Counted from the first letter of the stretch, positions 9,817-19,743 are shown. The stretch is DNA of 64,000 nucleotides from an uncultured Pelagibacteraceae bacterium (GCA_902582475.1 CACHSH010000003.1:1-64000); one strand, 5' to 3'. Numbers and translations are program-made. Notes: a model not told the origin generated them from the sequence alone.

Positions 9817-10245
9817 TTAATTTTTTTTAATTTTTTGTGCGTATAACTCTAACTTATGGTCTACTAATTTATATCCTAACTTTTCTGCAACTTTTTTTTG
9901 CAATTCTTCAATTTCTTTATCAACAAATTCAACTATTTCTCCAGTCTTAACATCGATCAAATGATCGTGATGCTCCTCTGTTAATGGCTCATATCTGGAT
10001 TTACCTTCTTTAAAATCATGTCTTTCAATTATTCCAGCTTCCTCAAAAAGTTTAACAGTTCTGTAAACTGTTGCTATACTAATATTCTTATCAAGTAGGT
10101 TCACTCTTTTATGAAGTTCATCAACATCTGGGTGATCTTTAGATCCATATGTTGATTTAGACTCAGACATAACTTTTGCAATCAAACGTCTTTGGTCTGT
10201 TAACCTCACACCTCTTGATTTACATTTTTCTTCTATTTTACTCAT
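9817..10245 (-). CDS. fur: Ferric uptake regulator family repressor
   Basis: A 142-aa Fur-family DNA-binding metalloregulator. The winged helix covers roughly residues 10-85 (RLTDQRRLIAKVM, ISIATVYRTVKLFEEAGIIERHDF) and the dimerization/metal part contains EEHHDHLIDVKTGEIVEF, the typical histidine-rich motif. It lacks the C-terminal CxxC zinc pair of many Fur proteins. It sits between tsaB and miaB. Iron is a plausible ligand, but the sequence alone does not separate Fe from other metals. Confidence 0.92.
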   Translation of the reverse strand: MSKIEEKCKSRGVRLTDQRRLIAKVMSESKSTYGSKDHPDVDELHKRVNLLDKNISIATVYRTVKLFEEAGIIERHDFKEGKSRYEPLTEEHHDHLIDVKTGEIVEFVDKEIEELQKKVAEKLGYKLVDHKLELYAQKIKKN

Positions 10246-10258
10246 TAAGATTGGTAAT

Positions 10259-10642
10259 TTAGCTTAAATATACTGGTTTAATCAAATTGTTTTCTATTAA
10301 ATTTTTCTTAATTAATAACTCAATATTTTTATAGTTAAAATCAATTAAATCGGTGTCTTTATAACCATATAATTTAGCTCCTTTTGATATTTTGATACCT
10401 TTAGCCACGGCAAGCGATATCCTTATTCCAGAAAAGCTACCTGGTCCAATATTTACAATAATAGAAAAAGTTTTATCAACATTAGCTTTTTTTTGTTTTA
10501 CAAAGTCAAATATATTGTTCACAAGTGATTCATTTTTTCCTATATTAGTTTGAAGTTTTTTAAGAAAAAAATTATTATTAACCCTTAAACCAATTGAGTT
10601 ATTTTTGCCTGTGAAATTAATTATTAAAAAATCTTTTATCAT
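10259..10642 (-). CDS. tsaB: TsaB-like tRNA threonylcarbamoyladenosine factor, shortened
   Basis: TsaB is the partner of TsaD in making t6A37 of ANN-decoding tRNAs. The best landmark is NIGPGSFSGIRISLAVAKGI (about residues 72-91), matching the GPGSFTGxRIG motif of the ASKHA fold, and the protein ends in KPVYLS, like the extreme C-terminus of longer TsaB proteins. At 127 aa it is far shorter than the usual ~200-230 aa and lacks most of the second lobe. I start it at ATG 10642 (MIKDFLIINFTG, the first strand). The 5' end overlaps the divergent deacetylase gene by 32 bp. rimI, a common neighbour, is absent here. Confidence 0.75.
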   Translation of the reverse strand: MIKDFLIINFTGKNNSIGLRVNNNFFLKKLQTNIGKNESLVNNIFDFVKQKKANVDKTFSIIVNIGPGSFSGIRISLAVAKGIKISKGAKLYGYKDTDLIDFNYKNIELLIKKNLIENNLIKPVYLS

Positions 10643-11660
10643 TACCCTATTTATAGTTTCTTTATTGACTCTAAACAATTCTTATTCTGAAGAAAAAAGT
10701 ATTGATGACTATGGAATTCTTTCAATAATGTATCATCGTTTTGAAGAAAACAAGTATCCATCAACCAATATAAAATTAGAGGATTTTAAATCTCATATTA
10801 ATCTAATATCAGAAAAAAAATATACTTTTATTTCTCATAGTCAATTTGAAAAATTCATTAAAGAAAAAAATTTAGAAAAAAAAATTCTTTTAACTATAGA
10901 TGACGGATTTTTGTCTTTTTATGAAAATGCATGGCCAATTTTAAAAGAAAAAAAAATACCTTTTATAATATTTATAAATACTGAAACGATTGGTTCAAGT
11001 GGATATATGGACTGGTCCCAAATTAAAGAAATATCTCAATTTAATTTTGTTCATATTGGAAACCACAGTCATTCTCATGGGTATTTGGCAGATAAAAGCG
11101 ACAAAGAAATAGAAAAAGATTTAAAAACATCTATTAATATATTTAAAGATAAGTTGAACCATCAAACTAAATTTTTTGCATACCCATTTGGTGAATACAA
11201 AACATCGTATATTGAAATTGTTAAAAAATTGGGATTTGAGTATGGTTTTGGACAACATTCTGGTGTTATGGACAAATCAAAAAATAAATTTGAATTACCA
11301 AGATTTCCAATAAATGAAAAATATGGACAAGAAAAAAGATTTAAAACAATATTAAATACAATACCTTTTCCTTATTCAAGAATTGAACCAGAAGAAAAAT
11401 ATTTAAATCCAAAAAATAATCCTCCAAATGTAAGGGTTAGCTTTTTTGAGGATGGTCCCGATTATAAAAAAATAACATGTTATTCTAATGAAGAAAACAA
11501 GTGGAGAAAATCAAAAATCAAATTTACTGATAGAAATAAATTAGATATTGTTTTGGATGGAAAATTTACAACTGAACGAGGCAGAATCAATTGTTCTCTT
11601 AGAGAAAATTCTGGAGAATGGCGATGGCTCGGGATACAGTTCGTGATCTCTAATCTATAA
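10611..11660 (+). CDS. Secreted polysaccharide deacetylase
   Basis: A 349-aa protein of the NodB/CE4 polysaccharide deacetylase family, which removes N-acetyl (or O-acetyl) groups from sugar polymers such as peptidoglycan, chitin or poly-GlcNAc. A signal peptide covers the first ~26 residues (KKSFIITLFIVSLLTL). The NodB domain has ILLTIDDGFLSFYENAWPIL (TxDDG, metal Asp), IGNHSHSHGYL (metal histidines) and FFAYPFGEY. The C-terminal ~100 residues are a separate region of unknown role. I use GTG 10611; an in-frame TTG lies at 10605. Either start overlaps tsaB. The real substrate cannot be inferred. Confidence 0.85.
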   Translation: MKLIIKKSFIITLFIVSLLTLNNSYSEEKSIDDYGILSIMYHRFEENKYPSTNIKLEDFKSHINLISEKKYTFISHSQFEKFIKEKNLEKKILLTIDDGFLSFYENAWPILKEKKIPFIIFINTETIGSSGYMDWSQIKEISQFNFVHIGNHSHSHGYLADKSDKEIEKDLKTSINIFKDKLNHQTKFFAYPFGEYKTSYIEIVKKLGFEYGFGQHSGVMDKSKNKFELPRFPINEKYGQEKRFKTILNTIPFPYSRIEPEEKYLNPKNNPPNVRVSFFEDGPDYKKITCYSNEENKWRKSKIKFTDRNKLDIVLDGKFTTERGRINCSLRENSGEWRWLGIQFVISNL

Positions 11661-11661
11661 A

Positions 11662-12843
11662 TTATAATGTTAGACTTGAACCAGGACTTGAATTCATCAA
11701 AACAGCATTGTCAAAATCTGTAAGTCCATTTTGGTCAATAATTTTTTTTAATATTCTTGTGTATTCTGATCCAGTTGCAGCATAATTATGGAGATACTTT
11801 ACAAGCTCTGAACCAGAGATTTTTTTATTCTTACTTCTAAGTTCTGCTCTTTTTTCTCTAAATTCTCGGTACCCTTTGTGGGTATTCAAATTATTTTTAT
11901 AAGCCTGAACTGATGAACGTAAAATAGGAAATTTTAAAATTTTATGACCTTTGTTTTTTTCTCTGTTTAAAGGTGCAATACCTTTTTCGCCCCATGTCCA
12001 CTGACCAAACATAGCGTTGCCCTCTAAAGCAAATCTTGATGTTCCCCAACCACTTTCTTTTGCCGCTTGAGCTATAGCTATTGATACAGGAATAATATCC
12101 ATTCTAATTTTAAGTTCTGTAACATCCTCATTTTTAATTCCATAATCCTCTAATCTTCTTTTTAACCAAACTTTTTCACCTCTAGTATTGTTTTGTTTTC
12201 CTAAAATTTTGAAAAGTTTTTTTCTATTTTCTAAAATTTTACTGTTTTCATCTAATATAAGGGGCATAACAATTTTTATAAAAGTATCTTTTTTTCTTTG
12301 GGTACTTTTAATTTTTTTTAAATCCTTAGGTAATCTTGATAAATAAATAGGTTTAACAAGTGCTCCTGATCTGATGTTGCTTAAATCATACTTTAAATCT
12401 TCAAATAAATTTAATGTAATCTTTGTATCTAAACTTATATCCTCTTCTTTTGAGTCAAATTTCTGTTTTTTTTTCAAATCTTTAGTAGATTTTTTCTTAA
12501 CTCCAAAATTGGATTTATATTCTTTTGCGACGTGAGTGAATTTTATTTCATCTGTAACTAACTTAATATAGGGCCTAACTCCCATTAAGCTGGTTATAAA
12601 AGCTAATAAAGCTATTGTTAGTACTATATTTGTTAAAACCTGCTCTTTAAATCTTATCTCAGCAATTTTTTTTTTATTATAGCTATGAGCGGGTAATGGT
12701 ATTTTATTTTTTAGTAAAATTAGTTCGATTTGAGAAGTAGTTAAATTTTTTTTTGATCTAAGATAAGATTTAACCTCATGTATCTTATAAAGTTTTGATA
12801 ATTCTATAAGCTGATCTCGATATGGAACATCTTTCTTCATCAA
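11662..12843 (-). CDS. Bax-like glucosaminidase (putative peptidoglycan hydrolase)
   Basis: A 393-aa membrane-anchored protein whose C-terminal half is a glucosaminidase domain of the Bax/FlgJ-like group. The diagnostic stretch is IPVSIAIAQAAKESGWGTSR followed by EGNAMFGQWTWGEKGI (catalytic Glu in AKESGWG), then SYxAAxxYxxNLNTHxxY-type residues and YAATGSEYTRIL. A single transmembrane helix lies near residues 70-90 (NIVLTIALLAFITSL), so the catalytic domain is periplasmic. It converges tail to tail with the deacetylase; the pair may both act on cell-wall glycans, which is inference. Confidence 0.82.
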   Translation of the reverse strand: MMKKDVPYRDQLIELSKLYKIHEVKSYLRSKKNLTTSQIELILLKNKIPLPAHSYNKKKIAEIRFKEQVLTNIVLTIALLAFITSLMGVRPYIKLVTDEIKFTHVAKEYKSNFGVKKKSTKDLKKKQKFDSKEEDISLDTKITLNLFEDLKYDLSNIRSGALVKPIYLSRLPKDLKKIKSTQRKKDTFIKIVMPLILDENSKILENRKKLFKILGKQNNTRGEKVWLKRRLEDYGIKNEDVTELKIRMDIIPVSIAIAQAAKESGWGTSRFALEGNAMFGQWTWGEKGIAPLNREKNKGHKILKFPILRSSVQAYKNNLNTHKGYREFREKRAELRSKNKKISGSELVKYLHNYAATGSEYTRILKKIIDQNGLTDFDNAVLMNSSPGSSLTL

Positions 12844-12844
12844 A

Positions 12845-13399
12845 CTAACTTGCCTCTACAGACTTAACCTCTTTGACATAATGACAAAGTAGATTTTGTA
12901 CTCCTTGTTTAAGTGTCATTACAGAACTAGGACAACCCGAGCAGCTGCCTTTAAGTTTAACTTTTACAACACCATCATTAAAAGAAACGAACTGTATATC
13001 ACCACCATCTTTTGCAACAGCTGGTCTAACTTTACTCTGTAGAACATCGTTAATTTTTTGTACTATCTCATCACCCTCTTCGATTTCCTTTTCTGCTTTT
13101 TTATCTTGTGATTTGAGAATTATAGGTTTTTTATTTTTTTCAAGATAATCATTTATATAAGAGATAATTGATGGCTTGAGAGAATCCCAGCTAGTTTCTT
13201 CGTTTTTCTTAACACTTAAAAAGTTTTGAGAAATCAATATAAGTTCAACACCTTCAAAATTTAGTAGTTGCTTTATAAAATCATTTTTAATTTTACTTAT
13301 GTCTTTTTTTTGAAATTCTTGTGTACCTTGTTCTGAAAGTTGTTTTTCCGACAAAAATTTAAGAGCATTTGGATTAGGTGTATTTTCTATTTGAATCAT
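12845..13399 (-). CDS. Nfu/NifU-type iron-sulfur scaffold protein
   Basis: A 184-aa NFU1-type protein that carries and delivers Fe-S clusters. The N-terminal Nfu_N domain begins IQIENTPNPNALKFL, the family hallmark. The C-terminal NifU-like domain has GDIQFVSFNDGVVKVKLKGSCSGCPSSVMTLKQGV in parts, with the cluster-binding CxxC near residue 155. A charged linker around 100-115 joins the domains. I start it at ATG 13399, directly before the conserved IQIENTPNPN; a further in-frame codon at 13414 adds five residues. Clients in this window include MiaB and Nth. Confidence 0.9.
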   Translation of the reverse strand: MIQIENTPNPNALKFLSEKQLSEQGTQEFQKKDISKIKNDFIKQLLNFEGVELILISQNFLSVKKNEETSWDSLKPSIISYINDYLEKNKKPIILKSQDKKAEKEIEEGDEIVQKINDVLQSKVRPAVAKDGGDIQFVSFNDGVVKVKLKGSCSGCPSSVMTLKQGVQNLLCHYVKEVKSVEAS

Positions 13400-13426
13400 A
13401 TTTAAATTTAACACACTTTTTGATTT

Positions 13427-14440
13427 TTAATACGAAATAAATCCTACAATTTCCTTAATTTTATCCATGTTTTTTTTAGCAATAATTTTAGCTCTATTAG
13501 TGCCATCTTTTAAAATATTTTGTAGATATTGATTATCATTCTTCAATTCTTTAATCTTTTTTCCGATAGGACAAATAGTAGCCACCAACACATCTGAGAG
13601 TTCATTTTTTAATTTTGAAAAATCTTTACCCGCCATATTTTCCATAGTTTTTTCAATACTCTTGTTTGTTAATGAAGAATAAATGTTTAATAAATTGAGC
13701 GCTTCTGGTTTGTTTTTTAAATCATCTAATTTAGCAGGAATAGGTAATGAGTCAGTTTTTGCTTTCTTAATCTTTTTAATTATTTCATCCTCACTGTCTT
13801 GTAAATCAATTCTAGAGTAATCCGAGTCTTCAGACTTACTCATTTTTTTCATTCCATCTCTCAAGCTCATAACTCTTGAAATATTTTTTTGTATTAAGGG
13901 TTCTGGAATTGGAAAAAAATTAACTTTAAAATCATTATTAAATTTTTTTGCAATATCTCTGGTTAATTCCAAATGTTGTTTTTGATCATCGCCTACAGGA
14001 ACATGAGTGGCCTTATAAAGTAATATGTCAGCTGCCATAAGATTAGGATAAACGTAAAGTCCAACACTTGCGTTTTCTTTATTTTTTCCTGCTTTTTCTT
14101 TAAATTGTGTCATTCTGTTCATCCATCCAACTCTAGAAATACAATTTAAAACCCACCCGAGCTCAGCATGCTCACTAACGGAAGATTGATTAAATATTAT
14201 ACTTTTTTTAAAATCTAATCCACAAGCTACAAACCCAGCTGTTGTTTCAAGTATATTGTTTTTTAGTTCTGATGGATCCTGAAATACTGTTATTGCGTGA
14301 AGATCGACCACACTAAATATACATGTGATTTTTTTTTCAAGGTCAACAAAGTTTTTAATAGCACCAAGATAATTGCCCAAATGTAGGTTTCCAGTAGGCT
14401 GGACACCTGAAAATACTAGTGATTTAGAACTTTTGTTCAT
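13427..14440 (-). CDS. trpS: Tryptophanyl-tRNA synthetase
   Basis: TrpRS (337 aa) is a class Ic synthetase charging tRNA-Trp. It has the HIGH-equivalent GVQPTGNLHLGNYLGA at the N-terminus, VGDDQKQHLELTRDIA in the middle and the KMSKS loop (MKKMSKSEDSD) near residue 205. The length is typical. The start overlaps the murJ stop by 4 nt, so it is translationally coupled to murJ. Confidence 0.96.
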   Translation of the reverse strand: MNKSSKSLVFSGVQPTGNLHLGNYLGAIKNFVDLEKKITCIFSVVDLHAITVFQDPSELKNNILETTAGFVACGLDFKKSIIFNQSSVSEHAELGWVLNCISRVGWMNRMTQFKEKAGKNKENASVGLYVYPNLMAADILLYKATHVPVGDDQKQHLELTRDIAKKFNNDFKVNFFPIPEPLIQKNISRVMSLRDGMKKMSKSEDSDYSRIDLQDSEDEIIKKIKKAKTDSLPIPAKLDDLKNKPEALNLLNIYSSLTNKSIEKTMENMAGKDFSKLKNELSDVLVATICPIGKKIKELKNDNQYLQNILKDGTNRAKIIAKKNMDKIKEIVGFISY

Positions 14441-15963
14441 TTTAATTTATAACTTTCTAACTTTAGTATTCCTAAAAGGTTAGTAATTAAAAGATATATA
14501 GCTGCTGACAAACCTATCATAATTAACAAATAAATTAATTTAAAATTATAAGAATATTCCAACTTATCCTCAAAATATTCTAAACCAAAATAAAGAAAAA
14601 AACACATTAGAGCAGATGCTGCTAAAATTTTCAAAGAATTAATTAAAGTTCTATTTTGAAAAAATAAAAATTTATCTTTCTTAAGTAGAATAAAATATAC
14701 GAAAGCAGCGAACCAAGTTGAAACTGTGGTTGCTATTGGTATGATTATAAAACCATATTCTTTAAATAACGAAACACTAATTATAATATTAATCAACATA
14801 CTCATAAAAGATATATAAAATGGTGTTTTTGTATTATCTCTTGCAAAATAAAAATTGGATAAAACTTTAACTAATGCAAATGCAGGTACGCCTACAGCAA
14901 AAAAAGTTAATGCCATGGAAGTATTTAAAACATCCTCTTTATTGAAAGATCCGTAGCCAAACAAACCGCTCACTATATGCTCGGATGCTATTAGCAAACC
15001 AAAAGACGCAGGTAAAGATAGTGCTAAAGATAGTTCTAAAGATTTATTTTGTATGAGATTTACAGAATTTTCTTTTCCTAATTTAATACTCTTTGATAAA
15101 TTTGGCAAAACAACTGTTCCAACTGCGATACCAGCAATAGCTAAGTTGATTTGATAAATTCTATCAGCATAATATAAATAAGAAACTGCACCTGATTGAA
15201 ATGATGCAATGATTGTGCCTATAAGTATATTTATCTGAGTAATTCCTGATGAAAAAATACTGGGTAATAATTTTTTGAAAAAGTTTTTTAGATTTTTTCC
15301 GTAATTGAAAAATAATTTTAAGGATGGAAAATAAAACTTTTTTGTGAAAATAATTAAAATTAGAAATTGTAAAATCCCTGAAAGCGTCACACCTATAGAT
15401 AAGCTTTTTGCAATATTGAGTTTAAAATAAAAAGATAAAATTAATGACAAAATTAGTATTACATTAAGCACTATTGGTGCTGCTGCTGCTGCTGCAAATT
15501 TATTATTTGTGTTTAATATTCCAGACAAAAGGGAAGATAAACTTACAAATAATAAAAATGGAAATGTAATTCTGGTAAATTCTACGGCTAAATTTATTTT
15601 TTCTGAATTTTCATAAAAGCCTGGGGCAATTAAATAAACTACAAAAGGAGTAAAGATCTCAACAATAATTATTAAAACAATGAGAACATATAAAAGAAGG
15701 TTAAATACATCGTCGGCAAATTTTTTTCCCTTATCTTTTCCTTTGAGTCTCTGTTCAGCATAACTTGGGATGAAGGCTGCGTTAAAAGTACCCTCAGAAA
15801 ACAAACGCCTGAAGGTGTTGGGAAGCCTAAAAGCGACAAAAAAAGCATCAGCATATATGGTTGTCCCAAGAAAAATAGCGATTAAAATATCTCTTAAATA
15901 TCCTAAAACTCTACTTATCAGGGTATAAAAACCAAAAACCGATGTTGAAGACAGTAAATTCAT
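14437..15963 (-). CDS. murJ: Lipid II flippase MurJ
   Basis: MurJ (508 aa, formerly MviN) flips the peptidoglycan precursor lipid II across the inner membrane. The protein has about 13-14 hydrophobic helices. The N-terminus carries the conserved SRVLGYLRDILIA, FFVAFRLPNTFRRLFSEGTF and FIPSYAE segments (conserved arginines of the cavity). It is the first gene of a murJ-trpS-nfu-bax run on the minus strand; its start is 57 bp from the divergent maeB. Confidence 0.95.
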   Translation of the reverse strand: MNLLSSTSVFGFYTLISRVLGYLRDILIAIFLGTTIYADAFFVAFRLPNTFRRLFSEGTFNAAFIPSYAEQRLKGKDKGKKFADDVFNLLLYVLIVLIIIVEIFTPFVVYLIAPGFYENSEKINLAVEFTRITFPFLLFVSLSSLLSGILNTNNKFAAAAAAPIVLNVILILSLILSFYFKLNIAKSLSIGVTLSGILQFLILIIFTKKFYFPSLKLFFNYGKNLKNFFKKLLPSIFSSGITQINILIGTIIASFQSGAVSYLYYADRIYQINLAIAGIAVGTVVLPNLSKSIKLGKENSVNLIQNKSLELSLALSLPASFGLLIASEHIVSGLFGYGSFNKEDVLNTSMALTFFAVGVPAFALVKVLSNFYFARDNTKTPFYISFMSMLINIIISVSLFKEYGFIIIPIATTVSTWFAAFVYFILLKKDKFLFFQNRTLINSLKILAASALMCFFLYFGLEYFEDKLEYSYNFKLIYLLIMIGLSAAIYLLITNLLGILKLESYKLK

Positions 15964-16020
15964 AATTAAGCCAAAATTATTGGTGATTTAATATCATTTA
16001 TATTACATACTCAAAATTCA

Positions 16021-18315
16021 ATGACAAAAAAATCAAAAATTGATCATTATACCGATAAAGAAGCATTAGACTTTCATAATAAAGGAAAGTCTGGCAAAAT
16101 TGAGATTGTTTCTTCAAAATCTTTAACAACAAAAAGAGATCTTTCTCTAGCATATTCACCGGGGGTAGCTGTTCCAGTTAAAGAAATTTCAAAAAATCCA
16201 GATGCCGCCTACGAATATACAAGCAAAGGAAATCTTGTGGCTGTAATAAGTAATGGCTCTGCAATTCTAGGTCTGGGAGACTTAGGGGCATTAGCATCAA
16301 AGCCAGTGATGGAAGGTAAAGCAGTTTTATTTAAAAGGTTCGCAGATATTGATGCTATAGATATTGAGATAGATAATAAAAATTCAGATGAAATAATCAA
16401 GTGTATTCAAAATATTGGAAATAGTTTTGGTGGGATTAATTTAGAAGATATCGCAGCACCAGATTGCTTCATTATTGAAAGAAAATTAAGGGATACTTTA
16501 GACATTCCCATATTTCATGATGATCAACATGGAACAGCGATAATTACATCTGCGGCATTAATTAATGCTTTAGACATTTCAGGAAAAAAAACGGATGATG
16601 TAAGAGTTGTTATTAATGGTGCTGGTGCCTCGGCTATTGCTTGTGCCAATCTTTTTAAAAGCATAGGTATTAAAACACAAAATATAGTTATGCTTGATAG
16701 AAAAGGCGTTATTTATAAAGGAAGAGATAATGTTGATCAGTTTAAATCTGCTTATGCAATCGAAACAAATTTAAGGACTCTTAAGGACGCAATTAAAGAT
16801 GCAGATGTTTTTTTAGGATTATCTGCAAAAAATGTATTAACCCAAGAAATGGTAAAATCAATGGCACAAAATCCAATTATATTTGCATGCGCAAATCCTG
16901 ATCCTGAAATTAAACCTGAATTGGTAGATGAGGTAAGATCAGATGCAATAGTTGCAACTGGAAGATCAGACTATCCTAACCAAGTTAATAATCTTATCGG
17001 ATTTCCATATATATTCCGAGGGGCTCTTGATGTAAGAGCTAGAGAAATTAATGAAGAAATGAAAATAGCTGCTGCGAAAGCTATAGCGACGCTAGCTAGA
17101 GAAGAGGTTCCAGATGAAGTGGTAAATGCATATGGTGGGGAAAGACCTCACTATGGAAGAGAATATATTATTCCATCAACATTTGATCCTAGATTGATTA
17201 GTAGAATACCTGCTGCTGTTGCAGAGGCTGCAATGAAAAGTGGTGTAGCAAGAAAAAAAATAGCCGATCTCGATACTTACAAAGATCAATTAGCCAATAG
17301 ATTGGATCCTTCGATGAGTATCATGCAAGGAATTAATGCCCAAATTAAGAAAAAACCTAAAACAGTTGTTTTTGCTGAGGGTGAAGATGAAAATATGCTT
17401 AAAGCAGCAGTTGCTTATAAAAATAGTCGTTTAGGAACACCAATTGTTATCGGTAATGAAAAAAGAGTAAAGGAACAATTAAAAGAAATTGGTTTAGATG
17501 AAAATTATAAAATTAAAATTGTTAACTCGACCGATAAGGAAAAAAGAGAGATATATACAAAAAAATTGTATTCGAAATTGCAAAGACAAGGGCTTTTAGA
17601 AAGGGACGTAGATAGGTTAATAAGAAATGATAGGATTATTTGGGGATCTTCAATGGTTGATTGTGGAGATGCAGACGCAATGGTAACAGGGAATATAAGA
17701 CATTATGCTGCATCAATCGAAAGCCTAAAAAAAGTTGTAGAAGCAAGACCTGGAGAAATTTTATTTGGTTTGAATATGATTATTACATCTAAAAGAACTG
17801 TTTTTATTGCGGACACCCAGGTAAATGACTTTCCATCTGCTGAGGATTTGACCAAAATTGCAACTTCAAGTGTGAGGGTCGCTAAATTATTTGGCTTTGA
17901 ACCAAAAGTAGCATTTTTATCTCATTCTACATTTGGAAAACCATTATCAAGAAATACAAAACATGTAAGAGATGCAATAGATTTATTGAAAAGTAGAAAA
18001 GTTGATTTTGATTTTGATGGAGAAATGCAGCCTGATGTGGCTTTAAATCCAAAGTATAAAGAAACTTATCCTTTTTCTAAAATAGTTGGTAATGCAAATA
18101 TTCTAATAATGCCTGCACTTCATAGTGCTGCGATATCAACAAAACTTATGAGAACTATAGGTGGAGCAAAAACTATTGGTCCACTTTTAATTGGTTTGGG
18201 ATTACCAATAGAAATCGCACCTTTGAGATCTTCACCAAATGACATATTAAATTTAGCGTCTGTTGCTGCTTATTCAGCCGAAATTATTGACTATAAAAAT
18301 AAGAAAAGTAATTAA
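16021..18315 (+). CDS. maeB: NADP-type malic enzyme fused to a phosphotransacetylase-like domain
   Basis: A 764-aa MaeB-type protein that oxidatively decarboxylates malate to pyruvate. Residues ~1-420 are the malic enzyme: [50 protein letters not shown] and the nucleotide fold [13 protein letters not shown]. Residues ~430-760 resemble phosphate acetyltransferase but in this family are regulatory. No clear Shine-Dalgarno precedes the ATG. A TATATT (15999-16004) could be the -10 box, leaving a leader of about 10 nt. The gene shares 4 bp of stop codon with the convergent BON protein. Confidence 0.95.
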   Translation: MTKKSKIDHYTDKEALDFHNKGKSGKIEIVSSKSLTTKRDLSLAYSPGVAVPVKEISKNPDAAYEYTSKGNLVAVISNGSAILGLGDLGALASKPVMEGKAVLFKRFADIDAIDIEIDNKNSDEIIKCIQNIGNSFGGINLEDIAAPDCFIIERKLRDTLDIPIFHDDQHGTAIITSAALINALDISGKKTDDVRVVINGAGASAIACANLFKSIGIKTQNIVMLDRKGVIYKGRDNVDQFKSAYAIETNLRTLKDAIKDADVFLGLSAKNVLTQEMVKSMAQNPIIFACANPDPEIKPELVDEVRSDAIVATGRSDYPNQVNNLIGFPYIFRGALDVRAREINEEMKIAAAKAIATLAREEVPDEVVNAYGGERPHYGREYIIPSTFDPRLISRIPAAVAEAAMKSGVARKKIADLDTYKDQLANRLDPSMSIMQGINAQIKKKPKTVVFAEGEDENMLKAAVAYKNSRLGTPIVIGNEKRVKEQLKEIGLDENYKIKIVNSTDKEKREIYTKKLYSKLQRQGLLERDVDRLIRNDRIIWGSSMVDCGDADAMVTGNIRHYAASIESLKKVVEARPGEILFGLNMIITSKRTVFIADTQVNDFPSAEDLTKIATSSVRVAKLFGFEPKVAFLSHSTFGKPLSRNTKHVRDAIDLLKSRKVDFDFDGEMQPDVALNPKYKETYPFSKIVGNANILIMPALHSAAISTKLMRTIGGAKTIGPLLIGLGLPIEIAPLRSSPNDILNLASVAAYSAEIIDYKNKKSN

Positions 18316-18902
18316 TTTTTATTTCTGCTTAAATCCTCTACCAATATTATGCTTGGTATAACCTCTTTCACACCATATATTTCTTTTGCCTCGGATATGA
18401 CTTTTTTCTTTTCATCCTTTGACATAGCAATTCCAAATATGTAAATTTTTCCATTTATTGTGTCTATATTATAATTTGTTGCCTTTGTTAGTTTATTAAA
18501 AATTAAAGCTGTTCTTAGCTGAGACGTAATTAATAAATCTTTTGTAGTATTTCTAAAATTAGCTTTTCCCTTAATTGTTACTGCACTTTGAACTGATCTG
18601 GCTCCTTTAGTTTCCCAAGCCATTTTAATAATCTTTAATTTTTCCTCAGGCTCATCAACCTTTCCCGATAAATAAATATTTCCGTCAAGAACCTTTATGC
18701 TTATATCGATAATATATTTTTTTTCTCTAAGAGCTAGTCTGCCTAATAGATTTTTTTGCATAATTGAATCGTCAATTTGCATGCCAACTGTTCTTGGATC
18801 ATAAGCAACGCTTACCCCAGATCCAAAAATTCCAACTGAAGAGGTTCCAACACAAGAAGTCAGAAACATAAAAAATACAATTAATATTAAATTTTTTCTC
18901 AT
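18312..18902 (-). CDS. BON-domain outer-membrane lipoprotein
   Basis: A 196-aa lipoprotein with two BON domains (roughly 50-115 and 120-190), related to DolP/YraP and OsmY, which bind phospholipid and help outer-membrane integrity. A lipoprotein signal ends in LTSC with Cys17 as the acylation site, so Lnt and the Lol pathway would process it. The second domain has YNIDTINGKIYIFGIAMSKDE, a typical BON strand-helix pattern. The start overlaps the rsmI end by 4 nt; a YraL(RsmI)-YraP link is also seen in enterobacteria. Confidence 0.87.
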   Translation of the reverse strand: MRKNLILIVFFMFLTSCVGTSSVGIFGSGVSVAYDPRTVGMQIDDSIMQKNLLGRLALREKKYIIDISIKVLDGNIYLSGKVDEPEEKLKIIKMAWETKGARSVQSAVTIKGKANFRNTTKDLLITSQLRTALIFNKLTKATNYNIDTINGKIYIFGIAMSKDEKKKVISEAKEIYGVKEVIPSIILVEDLSRNKN

Positions 18903-19738
18903 TTTTTTTTAATACCTAAACAAATATTATATACTTTCTTTTTAGACAAATTATTTTTTTGTGAAAATAAATTAACCACATCTTTTAAACTATATCTTTT
19001 TAAGTATTTTTTAAGTTCAATTCTTAATTTGTTTTCGTCAATAGTACTAGTTTCTTTAAATTTGTTTATTTTTTTTGATAAAACAACTGTAAGTTCTCCT
19101 TTTAAGTTTTCTTTAAAATCTTTGATATTTTCCAAATTTTCTCTGTAGAACGTCTCATGTATTTTGGTCATTTCCCTTCCAATAAAAATTTCTCTACCTT
19201 TTAAAAATTTTTTAAACAGATTAATATAAAAATTAATTTTTATTGCAGGTACAAAAAAAACAATGTTAAAATCAAAATCTTTCAAAAAATTTATTTCTTT
19301 TTCGGCAGCTTTATTTTTTTTTGGCAAAAATCCGTAAAAAAAATATTGATCATCAAAACCTGAAATACTCATAGCTGTTGTCGCTGCTGATACTCCCGGA
19401 ACAGGGAAAACATTAATTTTTTTTTTAATACATTCTTTAATTAGTACAAGTCCTGGATCAGAAAAAGTTGGGGTTCCTGCATCCGAGATCATTGAAATTA
19501 CCTCTCCATTTTTCAGGGACTCAGTAATTAATTTTGCTATCTTTTTTTCGTTAAATTTATGATTAGAAATTAATTTTTTGCTAATACCATAGTAATTAAG
19601 TAATTTTAAAGACCTTCTTGTATCTTCGCAAAGAATTTTATTAGAATTTTTTAATACATTTAATGCTCTTAATGTAATATCCTCTAAATTTCCTATTGGC
19701 GTTGAAACTATGTATAAACCTGGTAGAAAACTATCCAT
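18899..19738 (-). CDS. rsmI: 16S rRNA (cytidine-1402-2'-O)-methyltransferase
   Basis: RsmI (279 aa) 2'-O-methylates C1402 of 16S rRNA with SAM. The tetrapyrrole-methylase fold is clear: STPIGNLEDITLRAL at the N-terminus, CEDTRRS, MISDAGTPTFSDPG and FPVPGVSAATTAMSISG. A C-terminal helical extension completes the family pattern. The start codon is only 5 bp from the divergent LpoA-like gene. Confidence 0.95.
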   Translation of the reverse strand: MDSFLPGLYIVSTPIGNLEDITLRALNVLKNSNKILCEDTRRSLKLLNYYGISKKLISNHKFNEKKIAKLITESLKNGEVISMISDAGTPTFSDPGLVLIKECIKKKINVFPVPGVSAATTAMSISGFDDQYFFYGFLPKKNKAAEKEINFLKDFDFNIVFFVPAIKINFYINLFKKFLKGREIFIGREMTKIHETFYRENLENIKDFKENLKGELTVVLSKKINKFKETSTIDENKLRIELKKYLKRYSLKDVVNLFSQKNNLSKKKVYNICLGIKKK

Positions 19739-19743
19739 AAATT

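Noticed and set aside
15475-15500. A GCT/GCA repeat (tandem alanine codons) in murJ as a microsatellite.
   Set aside because: It encodes a short run of Ala inside a transmembrane helix, keeps frame and has only a few copies, so it is probably just sequence preference.
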